Under the pieces are notes generated by a model. It made no database searches and was not told the origin of the DNA. It saw nothing but the letters and a program-made list of their open reading frames with translations. This document shows positions 11,283 to 31,094 of a DNA stretch of 64,000 bases, in pieces. The position numbers were made by a program, and so were the translations under genes. The stretch lies in NCBI RefSeq assembly GCF_001632365.1, contig NW_024468517.1:725247-789246 (forward strand), in the 5' to 3' direction. Source of the DNA: Laetiporus sulphureus 93-53. Taxonomy: Eukaryota > Basidiomycota > Agaricomycetes > Polyporales > Laetiporaceae. Every line of letters starts with the position of its first letter. Position 1 is the first letter of the stretch.

Positions 11283-12827
11283 TCAACGCATACGCACATT
11301 ATCCGCTTTCTCCTTAAAGTATGCACCAAGTACGTTTGGATAGACCGAGATGGATTTACGACTGCGCAGCTTTTCCTCGAAACACAAGATCTTGTCGTGC
11401 GCGGATTGTAAATCGAAGGCATGTTTCTGCGCGTACGGCTGTCAGCAAGACACAGTTAGAAGATTATGAAGAAAAATCACTGACAGCCTCTTCAGCTCGT
11501 TTGGAACGAGCTTCCTCGCGCATCTTATTCAGCTCTCTTCTCCGCGCTTCTTCCTTTTCCTTGCGGTTCAAGCCTGAATTAGGCGTGGACCCCCCCGGCT
11601 ATTGCAAAGGCATCAGCACGCACTCAGACTCATCTCCGTTAACTATCACTGATGGCACGCACCTTTGTGAATAGCTGTGCATAAACACTGGCATCTCGGA
11701 GGTCGAAGTCGGCATTGCCGAGGGTAGCGGCTAGCTTGCTCGCAGCACCACCGGCCAGCCCAAGAGGATTAGGATTCGCGGGCTTGGTGGTGACATCGGA
11801 CTCCTTGCTTTCCACCGACGGTGGAAGCTTTGAATATGCTGGCGTCGTAGGGACAGCACTGGGCTTGTTCTTCTTGATCGTAGGCAGCTTCCGCTTCTTA
11901 AACATCGGCAGCGTTGCTTCCTCCACCTTCGGAGGAGACTTATCGCGCTTTTCCACCGCCGGCGCAGATGAAGACGGTGTTATGACAGGGGACGTAACCT
12001 CTACGGCCTCTTCCTTGGGTAGGGATCGTTTGGCGCCAATAGGAGGGCCCGAAGACTTTTCTCTGGATGTGCCACGAAGAGCCGAGGGAGGGAGCTTGCG
12101 CTCATCCCGGATATGGACGTCTTTGCCTTCTTCCTTGCGCTTCGCCCGTGATCCCTTGGCGGCTTGACCAACTTTGCTGCCCTTACTTTTCGTCGTAACA
12201 GCGGCCTTCTTCAGCGAGGGCGGCGCAGGCTCCGGAGTGAAATCATCATCATCGGGGTCCACCGCGAGCAGACCCAGCGGATCATCCTGCTCCTCATCTT
12301 CGTCGTCCGTCCATACCACCGTGCGCTTCACCTTTCTACTCGACTTGCTGGAGGACGAAGTGGCCGGTCGCACTGCCTTGACTTTGGCAGGCGGCTGTGG
12401 TGTTCGTTTCGGCGGCTTCACTGGAGGAGGGGGCGAGGAAGAGGGAGAAGTGGAAGGGGATATGACTGCATGAGGAGAAGGCGGCCCCTTCTCGCAGTCG
12501 TCGATGTCGACGTCGACGTCTTCGTCGCCCTCCACATCGATCTCTGACTCTCCCTCGTCCGAATTGACCGTAGCTTCTGCGCTTGCCTGGCTATTCTCCA
12601 CCGTCTTTGGCCTCTTCCACCTCGGTGGCACAGAGTAGTCTTCAATGTCATCTTCCGAACGTCGTTCGTCGTCCGACTCTACACGACGTTTAGAAGGCTT
12701 GGACGACCCCGAGCGGTCGACGACCTATTTACGCAGAGTCAACACCGAGGGGCACACGACAAAGCTGAACAATTACCTGAGACGAATCCACCGAGCTTGG
12801 TTTGGGTATCTTGATGCGAAATGACAT
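11283..12827 (-). CDS. unknown lysine/acid-rich protein, probably nuclear
   Basis: Four exons (12827-12777, 12724-11663, 11598-11485, 11426-11283), all joining in phase 0, encode 456 aa. I do not recognise the family. The N-terminus MSFRIKIPKPSSV is basic. The middle is a long disordered region with acidic runs (EIDVEGDEDVDVDIDD, WTDDEDEEQDDPLG), proline stretches, and Lys/Arg clusters that look like nuclear localisation signals (MFKKRKLPTIKKNK). The last 90 residues look folded: a helix with LNRKEKEEARRRELNKMREE, then AHDKILCFEEKLRSRKSISV and LGAYFKEKADN. A chromatin or RNA-associated factor is an inference from composition only. An in-frame ATG nine bases upstream (12836) is possible; 12827 has the better A at -3. 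Confidence 0.7.
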
Positions 12828-13139
12828 TGTTGGCATAGGATCTGCGCAACAGCACTGTTGCAGTGCGGTGGCGCGCGACGCGTCGAGGATCGTAATCGCT
12901 TACATAAAAGTGGCTTGACGTGCTTACTAAGTGTCCTCGCCGCCTGTGCCTAACAAGACGCAGATACCAACTGTGAGCGAATGATATCTCGAACGTCGAT
13001 CAGCGGCTGATAGTGTTCTAACAGAATCTGTCGACCTATCAAAGAAAGTCATCCCCATTCCACGGCCGGTACACGACAAACACAGAATGCCATGAAGAGT
13101 GAGTGTGTTGAGATTGCTCATCTGCATTTACTGATGGCT
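12828..13139. other. intergenic, divergent
   Basis: 312 bp between the unknown gene on the minus strand and the degenerate NTPase on the plus strand. No motif, repeat or RNA gene was recognised. Confidence 0.4.
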
Positions 13140-15165
13140 GGCTGAAGACATCACGGATGCCAAAAAGTGGCAGTGGTGGGGTAGGGAAAAGTGGGAGATT
13201 GCGGACCCAGGTTGGCAAATTTTTACATCCATTGGAGGAGTCAGTCCAACGATGTGGACGACAAGGATGCACCTTATGTCCTGTCTCTCTCTATGGATGA
13301 ATCTGTGCTACCCGGATCCATGACAGATGACTTTCTCGTTTTGCCTTCTTATCAGCGCCTGTTCGCGCGGGCGTGGAAACTCTACTTGGAAGATCCTGAT
13401 CGAGGGATACTTGTTACTGGGCAACCAGGAATTGGTATACCACAACGGTGATCACTATCGACGCACTAGCGACTAATATACTGCGTCTTGCCAGGTAAAA
13501 GTACCTGGTTGCGGTACGCCCTTATTCGGCTGCTGAAAAAGCAGCAAGTCGTCCTGTTCGCTCAAGACGAACGGTACCACCTGTTTTATCATGATTGTGT
13601 CTATACAATCTCAAGCGGCAAGTTGAGCAATGACTATCTGCCACGGCCTCCGGAGAACGGGTACTTCTGGGGCCTTATTGATTCCGACAAACGCGCTGTC
13701 CAACCCCATTCTGCACTGCTTGATTTGCCCATCTTCCCCGTTCAAGCCGCATCTCCGAACCGCATCCGGTACCGTCAATGGCTCAAGCAGCGGGAGGGAT
13801 TTACGTGGGGGTTACCTCTGTGGACGCGAGAGGAGCTTGTGACAGGGGACACTAATTTCATATCTTCTGGTCAAGGCAGCGTTTATTTTTACTGTTTAAT
13901 GCAGGCTCGAGCTTCAGAAAAGGTACAAAAGGCTGCGTGCAAAAGCGAAGAAGGCTCTCGAACGGAGCGAGGATCGTTCGCACCAAGCCGATGACGCTGT
14001 GGCTAACGTGCTGCAGATCAGTAGGAAGGAGGCGCCCATGAAGGCAAAGATCTTGGCTGCGCTCAACTATGCCATCGAGCTGTATGGCTACTCTGCACGT
14101 GACATCTATGCGGCGGTCTTTACCCCGAACGAGATGGCAGCGTCTTTTCACCAGGCATTGAATGATGCCTCCTTTAAGGATATTTTCAATATCCTTCCCC
14201 ACACAAACACTACCAACCCAGACACATTGTCCCATTGGCTAGTGACTGTCGTCGTTTCTCCGAAGGATAGCATCAACTACAGTGACGACTTCGGCATCGA
14301 CTCCAAGTCGAATCACATCATGGAGAAGCTCAAGGTCCACTTTGAGAAGGTTCAGCACGAAGAGGCACGTCAAATGATGATGAAGTGCCGCACGTTCGAG
14401 AGCGGGTCATTTCGCGGATTCATTTTCGAGAAAATAGCCCATAACTACCTGTCAGGTGCTGAGGACGTTCCCAATGCCCTCCCTCCCCTTGTCCCGATGC
14501 GCAAGTCAAAACGCAAGTCAAAACGCAAAACAGCCGCTGATGCGCCAGCTGCCGAATCGAAAACCGAAGCTGCGCTTGTATCGTTTTCGATGGCCGCATC
14601 GCCCCAGGAGTCTGATTTCCTTGACATCTTTCTTCCTGTTCGAGCTAAGGACATCAGGGTGGTTGACTTCCAGCATGACACGTTCAGCGAAGGAATCTGT
14701 CAATACTTCTACGCTGCGAGATCCCCCAACAGCCCGCTCTTTGACTCGTTCTTCGTCGAGCTCCAGGAGGACGTCGAAGTAGTCACAGCTATCATATGGT
14801 TGTTCCAAGTGACGCTCCGCGAGCGACATGAAGGGTCAACATCGGGATATCAACTGATTCAGAAGATCAAAGGATTGGCTCTCGCTCGAGCTCAGAAGCG
14901 TGCAAAACACGGCTTGGATCAATTCGCGATAGAGCAAGAAGTTAGTACGGTGGGATCAGGTGGGTGGGTCAGAAGAGGAAGCGGCCCGAGGTGACGATGC
15001 CACGAAAGAGGCAAAAGACCGTGTCGCAGCGACGTGCTGAGGTGGAATTAAAGTACGTTCTCGTCTGCCGGAGAGGACAGCGAAGAAACGTACTTGGGTG
15101 ATGCCTGAGGGATGGGATAAGCATGAAGGGGAGGTATACGGTCAGCTGGTTCCCGACGGTACGTG
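13140..15165 (+). pseudogene. degenerate RHS/Crinkler-like P-loop NTPase
   Basis: The reading frame carries ARAWKLYLEDPDRGILVTG, then a split P-loop (QPGIG, intron about 13436-13494, KSTWLRYALIRLLKK), giving a Walker A GQPGIGKST. This is the arrangement of the retrotransposon-hot-spot/Crinkler-like NTPases abundant in mushroom fungi. Later blocks also fit: GFTWGLPLWTREELVTG, a 331-codon open stretch 13999-14994 with HIMEKLKVHFEKVQ, and FVELQEDVEVVTAIIWLFQV. The frame is broken at about 13845-13910: the join needed between ELVTG and LELQKRYKRL has no GT donor in phase. The C-terminal blocks ELKYVLVC (about 15051) and RTWVMPEGWDKH (about 15090) lie in different frames. The body is therefore well preserved while the ends are damaged, suggesting recent decay or assembly errors. 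Function unknown. Confidence 0.6.
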
Positions 15166-15872
15166 TTGCGTCGAATTATCTGCCACATTTGCAATGCAGC
15201 TGAATCGTACATTTCTGACTAGGGTTTAGCGAGGGCTAACTGCTGTTTAGCACCGACATCTGCCTGCGATAGACCGTCGTATCGCATAATTCAACAGTCT
15301 CACAGATATTACTCATGTAGTTAATTCGATACCCAAGAACTTTGATACCCAAGAGAATTGAGGGACAGCAAATGGTTCGAGTGCCAAAGACGCCGGACCA
15401 ATCGTGATCAGCCAGCCACTCGGCAACAGATTGCGCTGCGTTGCAATGTTGGTCCCAATCAACACGTCTCCATGTGTGCAAATCGTCAGCACCACCCACG
15501 AATCATAACACATACTTGGCGTCAAGCCGCCACTGTGACACCTAACCTCAAATTGGCAAGCGGGTTGCCCAATCAGGCCGCAGACGCCCCCAACGTCGCA
15601 CACACACATTGTAACATCCAAACCGCCCATAACGTCGAGCTCCGTCGTGACGTACTTCTATCAATAATGTGAGATAAGACAGACCATGACCGTAACCATA
15701 AATGCGAATATCATTGATACAGTACAAATGCGCGATAAATAATAAGCAGATCCCGATCCACACGTAGAGACAAAAACATAAACTGAAGCGCAAGATCGAA
15801 CGTGAGCATGAGCATGGCACCAAACACCCGTGCACGTACTGCACACACGCACGCGATACAAGAACCAAAATC
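15166..15872. other. intergenic, convergent
   Basis: About 700 bp between the 3' end of the degenerate NTPase and the stop codon of the PH-like gene on the other strand. It is relatively AT-rich. Small open stretches exist on both strands but none has recognisable protein features. No tRNA or repeat seen. Confidence 0.4.
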
Positions 15873-18800
15873 TCAACAAGAAACAGAAACCGACCTGTCA
15901 TCCACATGCAGGTCCGCCTCTACCAAAGACACAGCAGACGTCTGCGCAGAGAGCGACGTCGACAACGGCGGCGTCGGCGGACACGCTTCCGGTCCAGCAG
16001 GACGCAGCGTCGGCGACGACAACGACATCGGCAACTGCGGCTCCACCTGCATCTCAGGCATCTCCATAGTCTCCTGCTCCTGCTTCGACACGCGCCGCGA
16101 GCTCCGACGCGGTGGCGGCGACAGCGACGTCACGCCTTCAAGGTCAGGACACGACTCCAGCTCAGGCGCCATCACACTACTGCGCACCGGAGGGATAGGA
16201 ATAGCAAGCGGGAGCGGGGGCGTCGGCGCGGAGCTCAAGAGAAGGTTCGTAGCGTCCTTCGTGAGCGTGACGATCGGCTCCCCGATGGGCGTCGAGGGTA
16301 TAGGTATGGAGACGACGTACGGGTTGATCGTGGATGGCGCAGGCGATGGCGGCGATTGCGGGGAGACCGACGGCTGCGGCGAAGCAGACGGCCCTGGCGA
16401 GCTGAGCATGCGCAGGCGTTTTTTGATCGAGGACCGCGAAGGTGCCTGTGTCGTCTGTGTCGCCTGTGTCTCGGGCGTGGGCGGGAGAGGCCCGCTCGGT
16501 GGAGGATACGGCGGAGTGAGCTGTGACGACGCGGGCGACGACGGCGACGCAGGGATAGTCTCGAGTCCACTGCTCCCAATACTCCCGCTCCGCCTACTCC
16601 GATTCATCACCGTCCCAACGCTCATGCCATTTCCGGCAGCAGGCTCGTCAGGACGCGGTGGAAGCTCCGAGGACGGCGGCAGCTTCGGCGGTGATAGCGA
16701 AAGTCGATGGTTGCGCGATCGAAGCGACAGCGACGCGCGCAAGGAAGGCGACAGCGATGTCTTGTTACCATCAGGAAGCATCGAGTTCAGACTTGGTGAA
16801 GGCGACTCGTCCGCCGGCGTAGGCGGCAGCGCAATCAGCGGCGCAGGCCTCTGAGGCGGGGGCATCGACGCGCGATGTGCCGAGCGCGGCCGATGCTGGT
16901 GCTGATGCGTGTTCTGATGAACCAACAAACTCCCCCCACCACTTGCACTCCCACTCCCGCCCAAGCTCCCTCCACAACTACTCACACTCCGCGCGCTCGA
17001 TCCCGACGCGCGCTTCGAAAAGTCACGCAAGCCACTCACGAAGCTATATGGACTCGACGGCGAACGGCTCAGACCCTCCTTCAAGTTCGCACCGCCCGTC
17101 TCCGCCGCGTACGGGTGTCTCTGCGCGCGAAAACTCACCGCGGAGCTCGACGCGTCCTCGGGCGGCGGCGTCAGCCGCGCGGTCTGCGAGCCCTGGCGCG
17201 ACCACCGCTTCGGATTCGCACTCCCAACCATCTCCTCCGACCCATAACTCGACATGCTTGACAAGCTCGTGCGCGGCCGGCCCCCTCCGTCCTGAGCCTG
17301 TCCGAACGAGCTGCCCGTGCGCGGTGACGCCGGCGGGTTTGCCGCGAAGATCCAGCTCCCGTTCGGCTGCCGCAGCCCGAGGCCCGTCCCGGGTCCATTC
17401 CCATTGCTCACCCCAAGCCCAAAGCTCTCCGCCGTGCTCTCGTTTGCGTGCGTGTACGTCGACCTGCTCCCGTTCATCATGTTCCCATTAGCCCCGAATC
17501 CACTCTCAGACTTCCCCCGCCCATCCACCCCGCTTGCGGTATTTGCCCTCGGTCTTCTCGGCGCAGGTTGCAGCGCTGGCTCAGCTCCCGCTCCACGCAT
17601 CGCCTGCATCGACAGATGGTTCCGTCCCCTCAGCAGTCCCGCATCGTAACTGCTGCCGAACGGCAGCCCCTCAATCATCTCCAGGTCTTTCTCTTGCAAA
17701 ATCTTGATCTTCCGGTCAAGCACGATCGCAGGTGGTGCAGGCGGCTCCACAATTCGAGGTGTAGATGGGACAGATGCCGATGCAGAGGCACAGGCACAGG
17801 CGGAGGCGATCGACGCAGGCGTGCGTGGACGCGTCGCAGGCGACATTGGCCGTTCGCCACCCACGCGAAACATGCTCAACAGGCTCGAGCCGACACGCCC
17901 AAACGAGTCTTCGTGCTGGTGGCCGTGCCCTCCCAAATGCGTCGAAAGCGAGTGCGAGTGGGAATGCTGGTAATGGCTCATGTTGTCCGAGTCCACGTCC
18001 CACTCCGCCGTTGTCGTGGACACAGACGAGGGGGAGCGCGGCCGTGCACTCGCGCCCGATCCAGAGAAGAGGCCACGTAGCGCAGCGACCCCTCCCGTGC
18101 TCGCAGGGCTGCGCGTACCCGACGCAGAGCGCTGCGACCCGGTGGAACTCGCTAACGACGTCGATGTTTCCAAGGTCAGTCCATTGGACGTGGGCGAAAA
18201 CGCACTAGGGGGAAATGAGCTGGAGGCCGGCGAGCCGGGCACGAGCATGCCCTGTGCTCGCATCGAGAGCATCACGTCCAAATCTCCTCGGGGCTCTGAG
18301 CCGCCCGACGGTGAATGTGGCATCACACCGAGCCCAGCACGAAGCGACCTGTCCTTCACGATGAGCGGCGTCCTCTGCTAGCAGCATGTCTCACGCACCT
18401 TTGGCTCAATACGGCCTGCTTAATCACCGCAATCAGCTCCTGCGCCTTCGTCGGGTCTGCAAAATGGAGCGCCATCTCTCTTCCTTCGCTATCCTTCCTT
18501 GTTCCCGTAACCCTGCTTCCCAGTCCTGCACCTTTGATCCGCACGATGCCGCGGCGCCCACCGACTTCTTCCTCGGCCACGAAGACGACGCTGTCCGCGC
18601 CGACCTCAAGGCGCTCCAGCTCGCCCTCGTCTGGTGAATTGTTCTTGAACAAATGCAGGCATGCCAGAGATGTCGTCGGGGAAGATGGCGTAGCAGCGGA
18701 TGTAGATGAGGAAAGCACGAGAAAGCGCGGCTTCCATTGGCGAGCAAGAGTAAGCTTAAGAAGCGAAAGTGGAGCGTAGTGCCTGTGAAGGTCCGCACGC

Positions 18801-19465
18801 AGCTGGATGAATGGTTCTAAAGATGCAAGGGTACACCTCGGAGGCGGAAGTGCGAATGGAGGGGTGGGTGTTGTATTCGCGGTGCGGGGCTCTCCAGACG
18901 AGCCCTGGCCATGTTGTTCGTCGAAGAAGTTGTCGTCATCGTCTTCGCTAATACTGTGTGACTCGAGCAGGATGGGGTCGAGTCCGATGGACTGCGCGGC
19001 GGCATCACGGAGGCGCTCGCGCTCGGCATCCTCGTCGAGTTTTCTTGCCTCCGCCTCGGCACTGATTTCGATGACCTCGCCGAACATGAAGGGATTAGGT
19101 TCCGGCTGCGCCGCTGCCTTTTTCTTTGCACCTCTGCTGCTTTTTGGCCGCGCAAAGGAGAGTAGGAGGCTATTGCGGGCTCGCTTGGGGAAGGAGGAGA
19201 GGGGTTGCGACGAAGAGCTCGTGCCGACCACCATGGGAGAAGAGTCGCCGTCGTAAGTGAGAAAGGAGCCAGAGCCGGTGGGGTGTGCGGTGAAGGGGTC
19301 GGTGGTGCGGGAAGGTTGAAGAGAGGAGCGGCGGGAGGAACGGGAGAATGGGCGGTCGTCGCGGTCTGGCTGTTTGCTGGCCCTGCGTGAGGGGCCTGCA
19401 TCATCGAGGGACGAGAAAAAGAGCGGCCGCGTAAAGACGGCAGACGAGGTGGGGCGAGAGGCCAT
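15873..19465 (-). CDS. large PH-like domain protein, Ser/Pro-rich
   Basis: Two exons (19465-18399 and 18348-15873) separated by a 50-nt intron with GTGCGTGAG donor and ACAG acceptor give 3543 nt, 1180 aa. The intron restores the frame exactly, producing VLSQR-SLRAGLGV. Residues about 225-355 have the shape of a pleckstrin-homology domain: QWKPRFLVLSSST, LACLHLFKN, then EMALHFADPTKAQELIAVIK as the C-terminal helix. Immediately after is GDLDVMLSMRAQGM, which I believe is conserved in basidiomycete relatives. The remaining 800 residues are low-complexity Ser/Pro/Gly with His-rich (HYQHSHSHSLSTHLGGHGHQ) and Ala/Cys-rich patches. A scaffold or membrane-phosphoinositide role is possible. No catalytic motif seen. 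The start MASRPTSSAVFTRP is the first Met of a frame that stays open. Confidence 0.8.
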
Positions 19466-21800
19466 GTGGGCAAGTAGAGAGCTAGGAGGACCTGGGTAGT
19501 TGTTAGAGGCGAGGAGGGAATTACAGATCTGGGTGCGTGGGCGTCAGAGTCTGACGGAAAGATGGGCGCGCACGGACGCCTGATGCGGAGCAGCGCTCAC
19601 CTGGAAAAGGGCGATTGATTCAGAGCATCCTACGGAGGGGGAGGGGAGCGACACGAGGCCAGCGCGGTGCTAAGAGAGCGTCGAGAGCGCGAACCAGGGG
19701 AGTATATATCCACGTGACCTCCATTTAATTAGCCTCACCAGGAACCCGCGCACAACACTCCATCGCCCGACCATGACCGGAGAGTGCGCCTCGGACACTG
19801 CCTCCCTCGAACGCACCCGCGAGGATCCACACGGCAGTCTTTATGACCCACGGATCCGCCCCAGGACAACAGTATCCGGCAACCCGCCGGGGGGTTGTCA
19901 TTGCTGCGCGCATGCCCGGTGACAGCCATAGTTCTCAGCTGCTTCTTCATTTCCTCCTTGCCCTTCTTCCTGATAGAGTTGGCTGTGCGCACAGCATCTG
20001 TAGCCTACAGGACGAACGAATAGCCTTTTGCGCCGGCGCTGTCCTAAACAGGCAGGCGTTCAAAAAATTAGTTGATCCCCTCGCGTACCTCTTCCCGCGA
20101 GCATCAGTCTAGCTGGTCCTGGTTAGTCAATTCAAGTGACGTCTTGTGGCTGAATTCGCGGTTTCGCTAGCGCTCCTCACTAGGGTGCAGAAGTAGTCGT
20201 CGGAGCATCGGCCACAGGCTCCTTGGCACGACACCAAGGTAGAACCATCGCTGGCGGCGACAACGATGCGAACAGAACCGTGGCGAGCAGATCCGAGGGG
20301 GAGGAAAAGAAAATTTGTTCCAATCCAAAGCAATAGGTCGCCTTTATACGTGAGTCGGTGACACGCGTGAAGAGCAACAAAATGTGAAACAGAGCCAAGG
20401 ACGAAGCTGTGAAGAATGCTTTGTGGCCATCGAGAGGGATTCGAGGGGAGACTTCATCCTGTTATAGGGTCAGTATTCAACCGGCACATTGAACACCGCT
20501 ACATAGTGCTCTGGATATCAATCTTTCCGTGAACATTCCGTCCCGTCAACGCCCATAAGTCGTCAAAACAGATGTTCCCAAACAACGAGAAATGAGCGAG
20601 ACATGGTCTCATCATACACATACCGATGGCGAACCGTTTGCCTGGCACTGTGACAGTGGCGAGCGCCACCGGACATTTGGATGGCGTGTGCCGCCAAGAT
20701 CCCGGTGGGCTTAGGCGTTTACGTACGCGAACATGAACCCAGGTTCAAGATCATGGTGGCGCCCAATGTTCCGCCGCCGCCATGCACGTCGACACGCTTG
20801 CAACGCCATTTTTGCCAAGCTCCGAGGTTTCCGAGGTTATTGTGCAAGAGAGACGCGCCCTGTCAACGACGGAAGCAGCATCTCATGCTCTTGCACCGAA
20901 ACCTGCAGCCGTGACCATCCATGCTCGAACGCGAGTCTCCAGCACCGCCGTCGCTTCTTGTTTTCGCTGAGGCCGAACCTCATTTTCCTTTGGCGTTCGT
21001 CAGTGGCCTCTGAGGCACCCAAGATCACCTCCGGTCCCCCTGCAGTCCAGTTTTGCACACCTCCACCTTCATCGAGCGCCCCCTGGCGCCCACGATCAAA
21101 GAAGCACAAGCGCCGACTCGTTCTCCTTGCGATGGAGGCTCAACAAGCATTTTCTGCAAGCCAGACGCCACCTGGTCCTACGTTGCTGCTTGACTCGACC
21201 CGCCGTATACTCGCAGGACGGCGAGGCCAGACCCAGCCATTTGATACGCAGTTGATCGACAGCCCGAGCAGTTCAATTCTGCTGCTTACGGTCAAAATGG
21301 CTCTATCATACCCGCTTCGACGAGTACAGCAGTTTTCAGACCATTCCCCCTTCCGGGTGCTGATGACGCCTGGTCTCTTACGATTGTGTAGTGTACATAT
21401 AATATCTGGAGAGGTCTCCATCGTTCAGCTGCATGCTGTAATAATACTCGTTTTTGAAAATAAATGGGTCGGGTGCATAAGCGAGTCGTCGAAGGAACAG
21501 GGTTCAAAGGGGGCCGTTCTGCGAGCCGACTCTTTACAATGTGCGAGGGATGAGCACAAGACCGGGCCACAACCTGCGACACCTCGCCGGATGCTTGGTG
21601 TCGACCTTTCATTAATCTAAAGTCCTAATGCACGTCTTGCTAAAGGGGCGAAGGCAACGGCAACGTCTTCACTCGAAAGGAACTTTCCCCGAGGGGAACC
21701 TCATTCCTACTATATCGAAGATATCATGTACGAATTACACTTGCAGTAACTTCAACACTAATACATCACAGCAATGCGACAAGACACAAAACACACGACA
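19466..21800. other. intergenic gap with one long orphan open frame
   Basis: 2.3 kb from the PH-like gene start to the PRP8 stop. At about 19700 there is a TATATAT next to CACGTG, a plausible core promoter plus E-box for the PH-like gene. The only sizeable open frame is 20733-21620 on the plus strand (entered separately). No tRNA, rRNA or transposon ends recognised. Confidence 0.4.
20733..21620 (+). CDS. orphan open frame, 295 aa, doubtful
   Basis: 888 nt without a stop starting MNPGSRSWWRPMFRRRHARR. The product is Arg/Ser/Pro-rich with scattered Cys and no domain, signal peptide or convincing membrane segment. Codon pattern and composition are unlike the neighbouring genes, and there are no intron-like interruptions. 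It ends 180 bp from the convergent PRP8 stop. It could be chance, a non-coding transcript region, or a lineage-specific gene. I favour chance. Confidence 0.2.
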   Translation: MNPGSRSWWRPMFRRRHARRHACNAIFAKLRGFRGYCARETRPVNDGSSISCSCTETCSRDHPCSNASLQHRRRFLFSLRPNLIFLWRSSVASEAPKITSGPPAVQFCTPPPSSSAPWRPRSKKHKRRLVLLAMEAQQAFSASQTPPGPTLLLDSTRRILAGRRGQTQPFDTQLIDSPSSSILLLTVKMALSYPLRRVQQFSDHSPFRVLMTPGLLRLCSVHIISGEVSIVQLHAVIILVFENKWVGCISESSKEQGSKGAVLRADSLQCARDEHKTGPQPATPRRMLGVDLSLI

Positions 21801-30279
<8,479 letters not shown>

Positions 30280-30406
30280 GGTGGTCGTCGGTCAAGGAGC
30301 GCTCGTGCGCTTACCAACAACGCGTCTTGATCATGAATAAGCGCCAGCTGGGTACGAACCTTTAACCTCCGCAAGCAATCGTATCAGCGGAGTTCGTACT
30401 TTATTA

Positions 30407-30459
30407 CACCGGGGGCATGAGCCCATGATTCCACCGGGAACATTTTAGACACATTGTGA
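30407..30459 (+). repeat. left terminal inverted repeat of the MITE
   Basis: 53 bp that match the reverse complement of 31039-31091 with no mismatch. The match stops abruptly after ACACATTGTGA. Left TSD copy TTA is at 30404-30406. Confidence 0.9.
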
Positions 30460-31038
30460 CAACAGTCTAAATAATCACGCAATGTTTTCGGTGTATACAT
30501 TTTGAAATCATTTTTAATGTTTTAAGCATCAGCATTATGGGACAATTTTGATAACATTCATAATGATACCCGAATCAGGCCCCAATGTTGCTGCTGATAG
30601 CATTCAAGCAATATTGCAGAAATATCTTGAACATTTCTCGAGGGAACATTTTAAATGATATTCCTGAGGGGCCATGATGTTGTCAAGATGCTCCCACTGG
30701 GTTCATTGTGATCGTATAAATTGTATTACCATATATAGTAATGTGCTAACCAGATTAGGACATCCCTGATGCGTTCAAGATGATCCCAGCCGGCACATGA
30801 TGGAAAACATCTGGCACTCATTGTAACCTCACCTTAATCACATTTGTAATGTACACTTAAGGTCCATTCAAAATGATGCCAACATGTTCTGTGAATGCTG
30901 GCTGGAGCAAAATTGTTGTCGCATTGTAGTGTCTTTCTGAATAATATCACAATTATTCCACAATGATCGCACTCAAAACAATTCAAATAATTTCATAATG
31001 TTTACATTGGTAACATTATAATCACATTGTGACTTTTA

Positions 31039-31091
31039 TCACAATGTGTCTAAAATGTTCCCGGTGGAATCATGGGCTCATGCCCCCGGTG
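31039..31091 (-). repeat. right terminal inverted repeat of the MITE
   Basis: Reverse complement of 30407-30459. Its inner end also forms a short hairpin with the preceding bases (CACATTGTGA at 31023-31032 against TCACAATGTG at 31039-31048). Right TSD copy TTA is at 31092-31094. Confidence 0.9.
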
Positions 31092-31094
31092 TTA

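Larger units (their letters stand above)
30407..31091. mobile_element. MITE, PIF/Harbinger-like, 685 bp
   Basis: A non-autonomous DNA transposon with perfect terminal inverted repeats of 53 bp, starting CACCGGGGGCATGAGCCCAT. The flanking trinucleotide TTA (30404-30406 and 31092-31094) fits a 3-bp target-site duplication, as made by PIF/Harbinger-type elements. The interior is AT-rich, full of short ACATT/AATGT motifs, and has no open frame, so mobilisation would need a transposase from elsewhere. The identical termini suggest a recent insertion. It sits 128 bp upstream of the PRP8 start codon, so it may displace or supply part of that promoter. Superfamily is inferred from TSD size only. Confidence 0.85.

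Noticed and set aside
15802..18381. Several long plus-strand frames (for example 15802-16854 and 16877-17491)
   Set aside because: They are antisense shadows of the low-complexity, GC-rich PH-like gene. Their products are Arg/Ser or Gly repeats with no domain.
30407..31091. The AT-rich block upstream of PRP8 as a solo LTR
   Set aside because: The termini are inverted, not TG..CA, and the flanking duplication is 3 bp instead of 4 to 6, so a DNA-transposon MITE fits better.
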